Assembly (NCBI RefSeq): GCF_002980495.1 | Contig: NZ_PVBR01000004.1 | Coordinates: 186,001 to 250,000 of the forward strand | Source of the DNA: Phyllobacterium phragmitis | Lineage (GTDB): Bacteria; Pseudomonadota; Alphaproteobacteria; Rhizobiales; Rhizobiaceae | Length of the DNA: 64,000 nt | Direction: 5' to 3' | In this document: positions 53,766 to 62,961 of the stretch, one piece after another | Layout: each line of letters starts with the position of its first letter | Numbering within the stretch: the stretch's first letter is position 1 | Position numbers and translations under genes: made by a program | Notes under the pieces: generated by a model | Databases searched by the model: none | The model's input: the letters and a program-made list of their open reading frames with translations, nothing else | Told to the model about the DNA's origin: nothing

Positions 53766-55376
53766 ATGAAAGAGACCGGTATCCGCAATGCGGCCGCTTC
53801 CATCAAAAGTTCAGGGCTGAAGGATATCTCAGCGGTCTTTTATAATCTCGGACCAGCACAGCTTTACGAGGAATCGATCCGCCGTAATGAGGCGGAGCTT
53901 ACCGCCCATGGCGCGCTCGTCGCCCGTACCGGCCAGCATACGGGCCGCTCGGCGCAAGACAAGTTCATCGTGCGCGACGCCGATACCGACCCTCATGTCT
54001 GGTGGGACAACAACAAGGCGATGAGCCGCGAGGCTTTCGAGGCACTTCACGCCGATTTCGTCGAGCAGACCGGGGGCAAAGAGCTTTTCGTGCAGGATCT
54101 GATCGGCGGGGCCGATGCGAATTATAGCCTGCGCACCCGTGTCATTACCGAATATGCCTGGCATTCCCTGTTCATCCGCAATCTGCTGATCCGCCCCAGG
54201 GAAAGCGAGCTTGTTTCATTCGTGCCTGAAATGACGATCATCGACCTGCCGTCCTTCCGCGCCGATCCGGCACGCCACGGCTGCCGCAGTGAAACAATCA
54301 TCGCAGTGGATCTCACCCGCATGATCGTGCTGATCGGCGGAACCTCCTATGCGGGCGAAATGAAGAAATCCGTTTTCACTGCGCTCAACTACGTCCTGCC
54401 GCCCAAGGGTGTCATGCCGATGCATTGCTCTGCCAACGAGAGCGCGGATGGTGACACGGCGGTGTTCTTCGGTCTGTCCGGCACCGGCAAGACGACGCTT
54501 TCCGCCGATCCGAGACGCACGCTGATCGGCGATGACGAGCATGGCTGGGGCGCGCAGGGCGTCTTCAATTTCGAGGGCGGCTGCTACGCCAAGACCATCC
54601 GGCTCTCGGCGCAAGCGGAGCCGGAAATCTTCGCCACGACGCGGCATTTCGGTACGGTGCTGGAAAATGTCGTGCTCGACCAGAACCGTGTGCCGGATTT
54701 CAACGATGGGTCACTGACCGAGAATACACGCTGCGCCTATCCCCTGGATTTCATCCCGAACGCCAGCGCCACAGGCAAGGCTGGCCAGCCCCGCAACATC
54801 ATCATGCTGACGGCGGATGCCTTCGGCGTACTGCCGCCGATCGCGCGGCTGACGCCGGCTCAGGCGATGTACCACTTCCTGTCCGGCTATACCGCAAAGG
54901 TGGCGGGAACGGAAAAGGGCGTCATTGAACCCGAAGCGACCTTTTCAACCTGTTTCGGCGCCCCCTTCATGCCGCGCCATCCATCCGAATACGGCAATCT
55001 CCTGCGCCGGCTCATCGCCGAGCACGAGGTCGATTGCTGGCTGGTCAACACCGGCTGGACCGGCGGCACTTACGGCACGGGCAGCCGCATGCCGATCAAG
55101 GCGACGCGCGCGCTTCTGACTGCCGCGCTCGACGGCTCGCTGAAGAACGCCGAATTCCGCACCGATCCGAATTTCGGCTTCGTCGTGCCGGTTTCCGTAC
55201 CCGGCGTCGATACGGCCATTCTCGACCCGCGTTCCACCTGGTCCGACAAGGCGGCCTATGATGCGCAGGCCGCAAAGCTGGTCGCAATGTTCGTCGCCAA
55301 TTTCGAGAAGTTCGAAAGCCATGTCGACGGCGAGGTGAGGGGAGCGGCCCCCGGCCTGGCGCTCGCCGCCGAATAG
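53766..55376 (+). CDS. pckA: Phosphoenolpyruvate carboxykinase (ATP)
   Basis: 536 residues from ATG 53766 ([10 protein letters not shown]) behind GGAGAG; the frame is open 47 codons further upstream but without conservation. The kinase-1a loop is [23 protein letters not shown] lies before it, IGDDEHGW and [10 protein letters not shown] carry metal and substrate ligands, and the adenine-binding region is near [14 protein letters not shown]. It makes PEP from oxaloacetate, opening gluconeogenesis on organic acids. It is divergent from chvI and has a strong terminator. Confidence 0.96.
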   Translation: MKETGIRNAAASIKSSGLKDISAVFYNLGPAQLYEESIRRNEAELTAHGALVARTGQHTGRSAQDKFIVRDADTDPHVWWDNNKAMSREAFEALHADFVEQTGGKELFVQDLIGGADANYSLRTRVITEYAWHSLFIRNLLIRPRESELVSFVPEMTIIDLPSFRADPARHGCRSETIIAVDLTRMIVLIGGTSYAGEMKKSVFTALNYVLPPKGVMPMHCSANESADGDTAVFFGLSGTGKTTLSADPRRTLIGDDEHGWGAQGVFNFEGGCYAKTIRLSAQAEPEIFATTRHFGTVLENVVLDQNRVPDFNDGSLTENTRCAYPLDFIPNASATGKAGQPRNIIMLTADAFGVLPPIARLTPAQAMYHFLSGYTAKVAGTEKGVIEPEATFSTCFGAPFMPRHPSEYGNLLRRLIAEHEVDCWLVNTGWTGGTYGTGSRMPIKATRALLTAALDGSLKNAEFRTDPNFGFVVPVSVPGVDTAILDPRSTWSDKAAYDAQAAKLVAMFVANFEKFESHVDGEVRGAAPGLALAAE

Positions 55377-55400
55377 GGGCAGGAACAGGGGAGGAGGAGG

Positions 55401-55431
55401 CCCGGCGGGAGACCGCCGGGTTCTTTTATTT
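55401..55431 (+). terminator. Rho-independent terminator after pckA
   Basis: cccggcgg (55401-55408) and ccgccggg (55413-55420) form an 8-bp stem with a gaga loop, followed by ttcttttattt. It begins 24 bases past the stop. Confidence 0.88.
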
Positions 55432-55493
55432 CCCCGATTTGCCCTGCCGCACAGAGAGATATTCCGGGCGGATCTGCTATATATGATGCCATC

Positions 55494-55931
55494 ATGGAAC
55501 AAAACCGCCGCCTGATCCGCATCAATGCACGCATCTTCATCCACGAGGACGACCTCGAGGAGACGTTCATTCGTGCGGCGGGGCCCGGCGGGCAGAACGT
55601 CAACAAGGTCTCGACCGCCGTGCAATTGCGGTTCAGGGCCACGCAGGCGGGACTGCCGGACGAGATCTTTCAGCGTCTTGTCAAGCTTGCCGGGCAACGC
55701 GCCACCAAGGACGGCGACGTCCTCATCGAGGCCAGCCGCTACCGCACGCAGGAGCGAAATCGCGAGGATGCGCGCAAACGCCTCGTCACGCTGATCGCCG
55801 AAGCCGCCGAACCGCCACCGCCGCCGCGTCGGAAGACCAAACCTTCAAAAGGTTCCGTCGAACGGCGTCTCAAGGCGAAATCCGGCCGTTCCGATATCAA
55901 GAAGATGCGCGGACGGGTTACGGGCGATTAA
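55494..55931 (+). CDS. arfB: ArfB-type ribosome-rescue peptidyl-tRNA hydrolase
   Basis: 145 residues. The GGQ motif of class I release factors is at residues 32-34 (AAGPGGQNVNKVSTAVQLRF). The C-terminal tail is basic and disordered, typical of ArfB, which inserts it in the empty mRNA channel of stalled ribosomes. The codon-recognition domain of RF1/RF2 is absent, so it is a rescue factor and not a release factor. The start is ATG 55494, 62 bases past the pckA terminator. A single gene. Confidence 0.94.
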   Translation: MEQNRRLIRINARIFIHEDDLEETFIRAAGPGGQNVNKVSTAVQLRFRATQAGLPDEIFQRLVKLAGQRATKDGDVLIEASRYRTQERNREDARKRLVTLIAEAAEPPPPPRRKTKPSKGSVERRLKAKSGRSDIKKMRGRVTGD

Positions 55932-56018
55932 TGTTATGGGTAGCTGCTTCTTCCCATTTGGGGATTTAAGTGCGAAAATTACCTGCGATTCATTTGCAAC
56001 GACCAAGGAGATCGGAAG

Positions 56019-56468
56019 ATGAGCATATTCGACTTTGTCAAATCTGTTGGAACCAAACTGGGCTTGGGCGATGGTGCACCGCAGGCCGGCGATTTGAAGA
56101 AGGAACTCGATTCGCACGATCTCGGCACCAAAGGTGTGCAGGTGAGCGTCGACGGCGACAAGGCGGTCCTGAAAGGCGATGTGAAGGACCAGTCGACTTT
56201 TGAAAAAGCGGTTGTCGCGGTCGGCAACTCGCTCGGTGTTTCCAAGGTCGAGGCATCTGATTTGAAAGTCGGCGCCGGCGCGCCCGCTCAGACGCCGGTC
56301 CTCTATACGGTCAAGAGGGGCGACAATCTCTGGAAAATCGCCGAAGCGGAGTATGGCAAGGGCAATGGCGCGAAGAACAATCTCATCTTCGAGGCCAACA
56401 AGCCGATGCTGACCGATCCGAACAAAATTTATCCGGGTCAGGTGCTCCGCATTCCTCCGCTGAGCTGA
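56019..56468 (+). CDS. BON and LysM domain protein (Kbp/YgaU-like)
   Basis: 149 residues from ATG 56019 behind AAGGAG. A BON domain (about residues 25-85, KGVQVSVDGDKAVLKGDV, VVAVGNSLGVSKVEAS) is followed by a LysM domain (about 97-148, YTVKRGDNLWKIAEAEYG, ANKPMLTDPNKIYPGQVLRIP). The Escherichia coli homologue YgaU/Kbp is a cytoplasmic potassium-binding protein of the same layout. No signal peptide is seen, which agrees with that. An 8-bp hairpin without a T-run lies 21 bases downstream (56490-56519). Confidence 0.88.
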   Translation: MSIFDFVKSVGTKLGLGDGAPQAGDLKKELDSHDLGTKGVQVSVDGDKAVLKGDVKDQSTFEKAVVAVGNSLGVSKVEASDLKVGAGAPAQTPVLYTVKRGDNLWKIAEAEYGKGNGAKNNLIFEANKPMLTDPNKIYPGQVLRIPPLS

Positions 56469-56550
56469 TTGAGATAGACAATAGGCGAATTGGCGCGGAT
56501 TCACCGTAATTCGCGCCAACATCGACCGGGCATGTGAGCTTTTACGCATC

Positions 56551-57165
56551 ATGACGGATTTGCCGACCGGCCTGCGTTATCTCCCGGATCATTTCGATCG
56601 AACCGGGCAGGAAGCGCTGGTCGAGGCGATCCGAAAAATCGTTGTGGAAGCTCCGCTCTTCATCCCGGCCATGCCGAAGACCGGCAAGGAAATGAGCGTT
56701 CGCATGACCAATTGCGGTCCGCTCGGCTGGGTGACGGACAAGCAACGCGGCTATCGCTACCAGTCAATGCATCCGGTAACCGGACGGCCATGGCCTGAAA
56801 TCCCTGATATGCTGCTGGCGCTCTGGCACGACGTTGCCGATTATCCGCATCAGCCGGAAGCCTGCCTGATCAATTTCTATTCAGGTTCCGCGAAGATGGG
56901 TCTGCATCAGGACAGCGACGAAAGCGAATTCGATGCGCCGGTGGTTTCCGTCTCGCTCGGCGACACCTGCCTTTTCCGGGTGGGCGGCACGAAACGCGGA
57001 GACGGAACGCAATCCTTCCGGCTGAAGAGCGGCGATGTCGTCGTGCTCGGCGGCGAGGCGCGGCTTGCCTTTCATGGCGTCGACCGCATCTATCCCTCCA
57101 CCTCGACCTTGCTGAAAAACGGCGGACGGATCAATCTGACCATGCGCCGGGTGACGAAGCCCTAG
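56551..57165 (+). CDS. alkB: AlkB: 2-oxoglutarate/Fe(II)-dependent DNA repair dioxygenase
   Basis: 204 residues. The iron site is HQDSDESEFDAPVVSVSLGD (His and Asp of HxD, about residues 119-121) with the distal His in LAFHGVDRIYP. The 2-oxoglutarate-binding Arg is in GGRINLTMRR near the C-terminus. Earlier come NCGPLGWVTDKQRGYRYQS and CLINFYSGSAKMGLH. It removes 1-methyladenine and 3-methylcytosine from DNA and RNA. It is a single gene, far from ada, but the same 20-base motif follows each of them three bases past the stop. Confidence 0.94.
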   Translation: MTDLPTGLRYLPDHFDRTGQEALVEAIRKIVVEAPLFIPAMPKTGKEMSVRMTNCGPLGWVTDKQRGYRYQSMHPVTGRPWPEIPDMLLALWHDVADYPHQPEACLINFYSGSAKMGLHQDSDESEFDAPVVSVSLGDTCLFRVGGTKRGDGTQSFRLKSGDVVVLGGEARLAFHGVDRIYPSTSTLLKNGGRINLTMRRVTKP

Positions 57166-57168
57166 GCG

Positions 57169-57188
57169 GTTCCTGTTTTGATGGAATC
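57169..57188. repeat. 20-base repeated motif, copy 2 (3 bases after the alkB stop)
   Basis: gttcctgttttgatggaatc matches copy 1 at 18567-18586 in 19 of 20 bases and has the same distance to a TAG stop codon. Confidence 0.5.
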
Positions 57189-57335
57189 ATCTAGCCTTAA
57201 ATCATCCCGCACCGCCGGAACTGTGGAGATGACGAGGCCGCTGTTGCTACAGTTGGAACGCTGCCATCGTAAGGCCGCCACCGTCAAGATTGAGGAATGC
57301 CTGAACGCATCGTTTTCGTCTGAAAATGAACTGCC

Positions 57336-58304
57336 TTAAATTTTCCTCAACGCCACTTCCTCGACCAGATGGTCGTTGCCTTTGCGCAGGATCAGGTCGG
57401 CGCGCGGGCGGGTCGGCAGGATGTTCTCTTTCAAATTCTTCAGGTTGATGTTGTTCCACAGCCCTTCGGCGATGGAGAACGCCGCTTCCTCGGAAAGCTG
57501 GGAATAGCGGTGGAAGAAGGATTGCGGATCGCGGAAGGCGGTTTCGCGTAACCGCATGAAACGGTCGGCATACCATTTGCGGATCTGCGCGGTTTCCGCA
57601 TCGATATAGATCGAGAAATCGAAGAAATCGGAAACGAAGGGCACCGTCTTTCCATCTTCAGGGAGATCACGGACCTGCAAAACGTTGATGCCTTCGAAAA
57701 TCAGGATGTCGGGGCGATCGATGACGACATATTCATCCGGCACCACGTCATAGGTCAGATGCGAATAGACCGGCGCGCGGACATTGCTCATCCCCGCCTT
57801 GATCGAGGAGAGGAAGCGCAGGACGGCGCCGACATCGTAACTATCGGGAAAACCCTTGCGCTCCATCAAATTCTCGGCGCGCAGGACGGCGTTCGGATAG
57901 AGAAAGCCGTCGGTCGTCACCAGGTCGACCTTGGGGCTCGAGGGCCAACGGGCGAGGAGTTCCTTGAGGACACGCGCCGTCGTCGATTTTCCGACCGCCA
58001 CCGATCCGGCGATGCCGATGATGAACGGCGTCTTCACCGCGTCGTCCATATTGAGGAATTGCTGGCGCTGGCGGAACAAAAGCTGGCTCGCCTCGACATG
58101 CGCCGAAAGAAGCCGCGACAGCGAGAGATAGATGCGCCGTACTTCGTCGAGATCGATCGGATCGCCCAGCGAGCGCAGCCGCTTGACCTCGTCATAGGTG
58201 AGCGTCAGCGGCGTGTCGGCGCGAAATTCCGCCCATTCCTCCGCTGAAAACAGGCGATAGGGCGAATATTTGCTGGGGCTAAGCTGATCCATGGATTCCC
58301 ACAT
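57336..58304 (-). CDS. coaA: Pantothenate kinase, type I
   Basis: 322 residues from ATG 58304; ATG 58292 ([15 protein letters not shown]) is also plausible because GGGAA stands just before it. CoaA phosphorylates pantothenate, the first committed step of coenzyme A synthesis. The P-loop is [17 protein letters not shown] (about 93-109), followed by [23 protein letters not shown] and [11 protein letters not shown]. It is the last gene of the histidine operon strand, 16 bases after hisE, a common alphaproteobacterial position. Confidence 0.95.
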   Translation of the reverse strand: MWESMDQLSPSKYSPYRLFSAEEWAEFRADTPLTLTYDEVKRLRSLGDPIDLDEVRRIYLSLSRLLSAHVEASQLLFRQRQQFLNMDDAVKTPFIIGIAGSVAVGKSTTARVLKELLARWPSSPKVDLVTTDGFLYPNAVLRAENLMERKGFPDSYDVGAVLRFLSSIKAGMSNVRAPVYSHLTYDVVPDEYVVIDRPDILIFEGINVLQVRDLPEDGKTVPFVSDFFDFSIYIDAETAQIRKWYADRFMRLRETAFRDPQSFFHRYSQLSEEAAFSIAEGLWNNINLKNLKENILPTRPRADLILRKGNDHLVEEVALRKI

Positions 58305-58320
58305 AGGCCGCGCAAACCTC

Positions 58321-58644
58321 TCAGGAGGCTTTTCGTCCGGCCTTTTCCTCAAGGCCGGATTGCGCGGTGCGTCGTTCCAGTTCAGCCAGAACGGTCGAAA
58401 GGTCGACGCCGGAAATCTTCCAGACGACCATGAGGTGATAGAGGAGATCAGCGCTTTCGGTGACGACGCCCTTTTTATCGCCGGATACCGCGGCGATCAC
58501 CGTTTCGACGGCTTCCTCGCCCAATTTTTGACTGGCCTTGCCGATGCCCTTGGCGATCAGGCTCGCGGTATAGGACGAACCGTCCGTTGCAGCGGCGCGC
58601 TCCGCCACGATGCGCTCCAGATCCTTCAGGGTGAAATCGGTCAT
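58321..58644 (-). CDS. hisE: Phosphoribosyl-ATP pyrophosphatase
   Basis: 107 residues from ATG 58644 ([13 protein letters not shown]) directly after GGAGG. The all-alpha MazG-like fold is shown by [34 protein letters not shown], holding the E-x-x-E and E-x-x-D metal ligands. It hydrolyses phosphoribosyl-ATP in the second step of histidine synthesis. Here it is a separate protein, not fused to HisI. hisF ends 44 bases upstream. Confidence 0.94.
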   Translation of the reverse strand: MTDFTLKDLERIVAERAAATDGSSYTASLIAKGIGKASQKLGEEAVETVIAAVSGDKKGVVTESADLLYHLMVVWKISGVDLSTVLAELERRTAQSGLEEKAGRKAS

Positions 58645-58688
58645 CTGTCCTCCCGGCCGGGCCTGGCCGCGCTCGGTTAAGGCATTGA

Positions 58689-59474
58689 TCATACGGCCGG
58701 ATCGAGCCGCATTGGAATTCCGGCTTCCGCCATATAGCGCTTCGCCTCACCGATCGTATAGGTGCCGAAGTGAAAAATCGATGCGGCGAGAACCGCCGTA
58801 GCGTGGCCGTCGCGAATGCCTGTTACCAGATCATCGAGACCGCCGACACCGCCGGACGCGATGACCGGCGCGCGGACGGCATCGGCAACGGCCCGCGTCA
58901 GCGCGATATCGTAGCCGGCCTTGGTGCCGTCGCGGTCCATCGAGGTCAGCAGGATCTCTCCCGCGCCGAGATCGACAACCCTTTGGGCAAAATCGATCGC
59001 GTCGATACCCGTCGCCTGGCGTCCGCCATGGGTGAATATCTCCCAGCGGTCCGTCTCACCGGGCCCCGAAACCTTCTTGGCGTCGATCGCCACGACGATG
59101 CACTGATTGCCGAATTTGTCCGCGGCCTCGGCGACGAATTCCGGATTCTTCACCGCCGCCGTATTGATCGATACCTTGTCGGCGCCGGCCAGGAGCAGCT
59201 TGCGGATATCGGCAACGGCGCGTACCCCACCGCCGACGGTCAGCGGCATGAAACATTGCTCCGCCGTGCGCGCCACCACATCGAAGATCGTTTCGCGATT
59301 GTCGGAGGAGGCGGTGATGTCGAGAAAGCAAAGTTCGTCCGCGCCCGCGGCGTCATAAGCCTTCGCCGCCTCGACCGGGTCACCGGCATCGATCAGATCG
59401 ACGAAATTGACGCCCTTGACGACGCGGCCGTCCTTCACATCAAGGCAGGGGATGACGCGGGCCTTGAGGGTCAT
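58689..59474 (-). CDS. hisF: Imidazole glycerol phosphate synthase, cyclase subunit
   Basis: 261 residues, a TIM barrel. [24 protein letters not shown] carries the catalytic Asp, [15 protein letters not shown] and [14 protein letters not shown] are the phosphate-binding loops, and [17 protein letters not shown] holds the second catalytic Asp. With HisH it makes imidazole glycerol phosphate and AICAR. The start overlaps the hisA stop by four bases. Confidence 0.96.
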   Translation of the reverse strand: MTLKARVIPCLDVKDGRVVKGVNFVDLIDAGDPVEAAKAYDAAGADELCFLDITASSDNRETIFDVVARTAEQCFMPLTVGGGVRAVADIRKLLLAGADKVSINTAAVKNPEFVAEAADKFGNQCIVVAIDAKKVSGPGETDRWEIFTHGGRQATGIDAIDFAQRVVDLGAGEILLTSMDRDGTKAGYDIALTRAVADAVRAPVIASGGVGGLDDLVTGIRDGHATAVLAASIFHFGTYTIGEAKRYMAEAGIPMRLDPAV

Positions 59475-60214
59475 GCCGCACGCTCCTTCGCCTGGCGCAA
59501 CACCGTCAATGCTTCCTCAGGATCGATGCGCCCGTCATAAAGGGCGCGGCCGGAGATGGCGCCTTCGAGTTTCCTTGCATCGGGCATGGTCATGCGCCTG
59601 ATGTCTTCGATCGAGGCGAGGCCGCCCGAGGCGATGACGGGGATGGAAACAGCATCGGCCAGCGCCAAGGTCGATTCCCAGTTGATGCCGGCCAGAACGC
59701 CGTCGCGGTCGATATCGGTATAGATGATCGCCGCGACGCCTGCGCCCTCGAATTTCTTGGCAAGCTCGATGACGCGGAGTTCGGAGGCTTCAGCCCAACC
59801 CTCGACAGCGACCTTGCCGCCCTTGGCGTCTATGCCGACGGCGACCTTGCCGGGAAATGCCTTGCAGGCCTCGATGACCAGCGCCGGATCGCGCACGGCG
59901 ACGGTGCCGAGGATGACGCGCGCCAGCCCCTTCGACAGCCAGCTCTCGATGTGCGCAAGCGTGCGGATGCCGCCGCCAAGTTGCACCGGGTTCTTCGTCG
60001 CCTTGAGGATCGCCTCGACCGCCGCGCCATTGACGCTCGTTCCGGCAAACGCGCCATTCAGATCGACCACATGCAGCCATTCGAAACCCTGGTCCTCGAA
60101 GGCCTTCGCTTGGCTCGCGGGGTCAGTGTTGTAGACGGTTGCCTGCTCCATATCGCCGAGCTTCAGGCGCACGCACTGGCCGTCTTTCAAATCGATGGCA
60201 GGAAAGAGGATCAT
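59471..60214 (-). CDS. hisA: ProFAR isomerase (phosphoribosylformimino-AICAR ribotide isomerase)
   Basis: 247 residues from ATG 60214 ([17 protein letters not shown]), which overlaps the hisH stop (ATGA); a GTG three codons earlier is possible. The (beta/alpha)8 fold has the catalytic Asp in AIDLKDG, the second in [14 protein letters not shown], and phosphate loops VQLGGGIRT and VIASGGLAS. It performs the Amadori rearrangement in histidine synthesis. Confidence 0.96.
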   Translation of the reverse strand: MILFPAIDLKDGQCVRLKLGDMEQATVYNTDPASQAKAFEDQGFEWLHVVDLNGAFAGTSVNGAAVEAILKATKNPVQLGGGIRTLAHIESWLSKGLARVILGTVAVRDPALVIEACKAFPGKVAVGIDAKGGKVAVEGWAEASELRVIELAKKFEGAGVAAIIYTDIDRDGVLAGINWESTLALADAVSIPVIASGGLASIEDIRRMTMPDARKLEGAISGRALYDGRIDPEEALTVLRQAKERAA

Positions 60215-60861
60215 GGTTTCCACTTCAGGAAATTGGCGATCAGGGCCAGGCCGAGCGCCTGGCTCTTTTCGGGGTGGAATTGCGTCCCCGCCAGATTGTT
60301 ATGCGCGACTGCAGCGGTGATCGGGCTGCCGTAGTCGGCCGTCGCCAGCACATCATCAGGATTTTCGGCGTCGAACATGTAGGAATGGACGAAATAGGCG
60401 TGCAGCCCGTCCGCTCCGGTCCTGATGCCGTCGAACAGCGGATGCGAATGTTTCACGTAAATCGTGTTCCAGCCGATCTGCGGAATCTTCAGCGTCGGGT
60501 CCGACGGCGTCATCTCTCGGACATCGCCCTTGATCCAGCCGAAGCCCTCGGTGATCGTCTTTTCCAGCCCGCGTGACGACATCAGCTGCATTCCGACGCA
60601 GATGCCGAGGAAGGGGCGGGCCCTTTCGATCGCGACTTCCTGCACCGCTTGCGTCATATCCGGCACGGCATCGAGCCCGCGGCGGCAATCGGCATAGGCG
60701 CCGACACCCGGCAGGACGATGCGGTCCGCCGTCCGCACCCGTTCGGCATCGGCGGTAAGCTCGATTTGCGCGCTGATGCCGCTTTCACGCGCGGCGCGCT
60801 CGAAAGCCTTCGTCGCGGAGCGCAGATTGCCGGAGCCGTAATCGATGATGGCGACACGCAC
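60211..60861 (-). CDS. hisH: Imidazole glycerol phosphate synthase, glutaminase subunit
   Basis: 216 residues from a GTG at 60861 ([15 protein letters not shown]), with GGGGA upstream; no ATG fits the conserved N-terminus. The class I glutaminase nucleophile is in [11 protein letters not shown], and the His/Glu of the triad are in [13 protein letters not shown]. It supplies ammonia to HisF. It follows the DUF2628 gene by three bases. Confidence 0.95.
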   Translation of the reverse strand: MRVAIIDYGSGNLRSATKAFERAARESGISAQIELTADAERVRTADRIVLPGVGAYADCRRGLDAVPDMTQAVQEVAIERARPFLGICVGMQLMSSRGLEKTITEGFGWIKGDVREMTPSDPTLKIPQIGWNTIYVKHSHPLFDGIRTGADGLHAYFVHSYMFDAENPDDVLATADYGSPITAAVAHNNLAGTQFHPEKSQALGLALIANFLKWKP

Positions 60862-60864
60862 GGT

Positions 60865-61356
60865 TCAATTTCCCCTGGGATAGCCGACGAGGCCGACCGT
60901 TCCGCCCGGCCGTGGGGGGGTGGGCATGGCTCTGCGTTCCACTGGCTTGCCAGCGGCAGGAACCACGGCCGGTGCGTCGTTGCTGGAACCGCTTTCCGCG
61001 AAATAGCGGATTTCGGCTTCGGCCCGGTCGGTCGCCTCGATCACGCCTTTTTCGACGTAACCACGGCGGCGGAGCGCAGCGACGCGCCAATTGCTGGCTT
61101 CCAGCGCGACCAGTATCGAAACCAGAAGCGACAGGACGGCGACGGCGCCGCCAAGATTCCAGTAATCACCGACAAAGCCCAGCGCTACGGCTACAGCCAG
61201 AACGAGCGCCGCCTCGAACCACAGGCGATGGATCAGGAGCCATATGAAAGGCAGGATGAACGCCAGGAGAGAAAATCCGTCGCGGACGAAAAGCGTGCGT
61301 TCCGCCGGGTTTGTCCCGGCTTTTTCAGGCGGTTCCATGATGATGAAGCTTGCCAT
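60865..61356 (-). CDS. DUF2628 family membrane protein in the his operon
   Basis: 163 residues from ATG 61356, two bases past the hisB stop. Three or four hydrophobic segments (about 32-45, 50-65, 72-85) follow the family text ERTLFVRDGFSLLAFILPFIWLL. The C-terminal third is soluble with Pro-rich text (RAMPTPPRPGGTVGLVGYP). DUF2628 proteins sit in this position in related genomes; their function is unknown. It is fully embedded in the operon between hisB and hisH, so it is expressed with histidine synthesis. Confidence 0.82.
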   Translation of the reverse strand: MASFIIMEPPEKAGTNPAERTLFVRDGFSLLAFILPFIWLLIHRLWFEAALVLAVAVALGFVGDYWNLGGAVAVLSLLVSILVALEASNWRVAALRRRGYVEKGVIEATDRAEAEIRYFAESGSSNDAPAVVPAAGKPVERRAMPTPPRPGGTVGLVGYPRGN

Positions 61357-61358
61357 GA

Positions 61359-61967
61359 TCAGCCCTTCAGCGTCCCCTTTGTCGAGGGGATCACGTTCAT
61401 CTGGCGCGGATCGGCCTCGATCGCCGCCCTGAGCGCGCGCGCCACCGCCTTGAAGCATGTTTCGGCGATATGGTGGTTGTTGGCGCCATAATGATTGGTC
61501 ACATGCAGCGTGATACCGGCGTTCTGCGCCAGCGCATGGAAGAATTCACGCACCAGTTCGGTATCGAACGTGCCGATCTTGGGCGCCGAGAACTCCACCT
61601 GCCAGACGAGAAACGGCCGGCCCGACACATCGAGTGCGGCGCGCGTCAGCGTCTCGTCCATGGCAAGGTCGATCGAGGCATAGCGCATGATGCCGCGCCG
61701 CTCGCCCAGCGCCTTGGCGACGGCCTGCCCGATGGCGATGCCTGCATCTTCCACCGTGTGGTGATCGTCGATATGCAAATCACCCTTGGCGGCGATCTTC
61801 ATATCGATCAGCGAATGGCGCGAAAGCTGCTCCAGCATATGGTCGAAGAAGCCGACGCCGGTGGATATATCGAATGCACCGGTGCCGTCCAGATCGACCG
61901 AAACGGCGATGCTGGTTTCCTTGGTCGTCCGTTCGACCGACGCAACGCGGTCGCTGCTCGAGGCCAT
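61359..61967 (-). CDS. hisB: Imidazoleglycerol-phosphate dehydratase
   Basis: 202 residues from ATG 61967, with GGGAA upstream; ATG 61973 is an alternative. The duplicated manganese sites are [14 protein letters not shown] plus [18 protein letters not shown], and later [20 protein letters not shown]. The enzyme dehydrates imidazoleglycerol phosphate. It is monofunctional, without the N-terminal phosphatase of the enterobacterial fusion. It heads the operon hisB-DUF2628-hisH-hisA-hisF-hisE-coaA and is divergent from hslV. Confidence 0.95.
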   Translation of the reverse strand: MASSSDRVASVERTTKETSIAVSVDLDGTGAFDISTGVGFFDHMLEQLSRHSLIDMKIAAKGDLHIDDHHTVEDAGIAIGQAVAKALGERRGIMRYASIDLAMDETLTRAALDVSGRPFLVWQVEFSAPKIGTFDTELVREFFHALAQNAGITLHVTNHYGANNHHIAETCFKAVARALRAAIEADPRQMNVIPSTKGTLKG

Positions 61968-62182
61968 GATCATTCCCGCTGCCAGTTCACCTAGTGATCC
62001 GCGTTCTAGAACAGGTCGCGGATTTTGCCAAACGCTTTGATGGAGCAAGATGAACGGCAGCAGTTTGCATTTCGTTCATCCGATCATACATAAATTGCGA
62101 ATACCGGGCATGGATTGCGCATAAGGGGTCCGCATTGTCGCCGCTCAAGGGGCATGAGGGACCTGCTACAAGGAGTTTTCAT

Positions 62183-62737
62183 ATGATCGAACACAATCCC
62201 ACCACCATTTACGGCACGACCATCGTCACCATCCGCAAGGCTGGCCGCGTGGTGATCGCGGGCGACGGGCAGGTTTCGCTCGGCCAGACGATCATGAAGG
62301 GCAATGCCCGCAAGGTGCGCCGCATCGGCAAGGACAATGTGATCGCCGGGTTCGCAGGCGCCACCGCCGATGCCTTCACGCTTCTCGAAAGGCTTGAATC
62401 CAAGCTCGAACAATATCCCGACCAGCTGATGCGCGCCTCCGTCGAACTCGCCAAGGATTGGCGCACCGACCGTTATCTGCGCCGCCTCGAGGCGATGATG
62501 CTCGTCGCCGACAAACAGGTGACGCTGGCGCTGACCGGCACGGGCGATGTCCTGGAACCGGAACACGGGGTGATGGCGATCGGCTCGGGTGGCAATTATG
62601 CGCTCGCCGCGGCGCGCGCGCTCATCGATACCGATACGAGCGCCGAGGAGATCGCCCGCAAGGCGATGCAGATCGCGGCCGATATCTGTGTCTACACCAA
62701 CGGCAACGTCATCATCGAAAGTCTTGATGCCGAATGA
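62183..62737 (+). CDS. hslV: HslV: proteolytic subunit of the HslVU (ClpQY) protease
   Basis: 184 residues from ATG 62183 behind AAGGAG. The catalytic Thr lies in [30 protein letters not shown]. About nine residues (MIEHNPTTI) precede the mature end, a short propeptide common in alphaproteobacteria. [10 protein letters not shown] and [16 protein letters not shown] are further family marks. It forms a dodecamer capped by the HslU ATPase. hslU follows after 224 bases. Heat-shock promoters are expected, but I could not identify one in 61968-62182. Confidence 0.96.
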   Translation: MIEHNPTTIYGTTIVTIRKAGRVVIAGDGQVSLGQTIMKGNARKVRRIGKDNVIAGFAGATADAFTLLERLESKLEQYPDQLMRASVELAKDWRTDRYLRRLEAMMLVADKQVTLALTGTGDVLEPEHGVMAIGSGGNYALAAARALIDTDTSAEEIARKAMQIAADICVYTNGNVIIESLDAE

Positions 62738-62961
62738 TCGGCATGAAAGACGGGCGCGAATGATTGCGGCGTGCGGCGCTGACCTCAAGCCGATCTTTCC
62801 GGCGCGCCTCACAGGATTTCATCTCACGGCAAGGTTACCTATATGGTTGGTTATGCACCCTTGTCGGCAAGATCATCCGCGATAGCCTAAACTCTCAACC
62901 TGATCATGCTGCTGCATCCGTTCCACACCATGAGGCAGCAGCGAATTGGAACTTTGAAACC

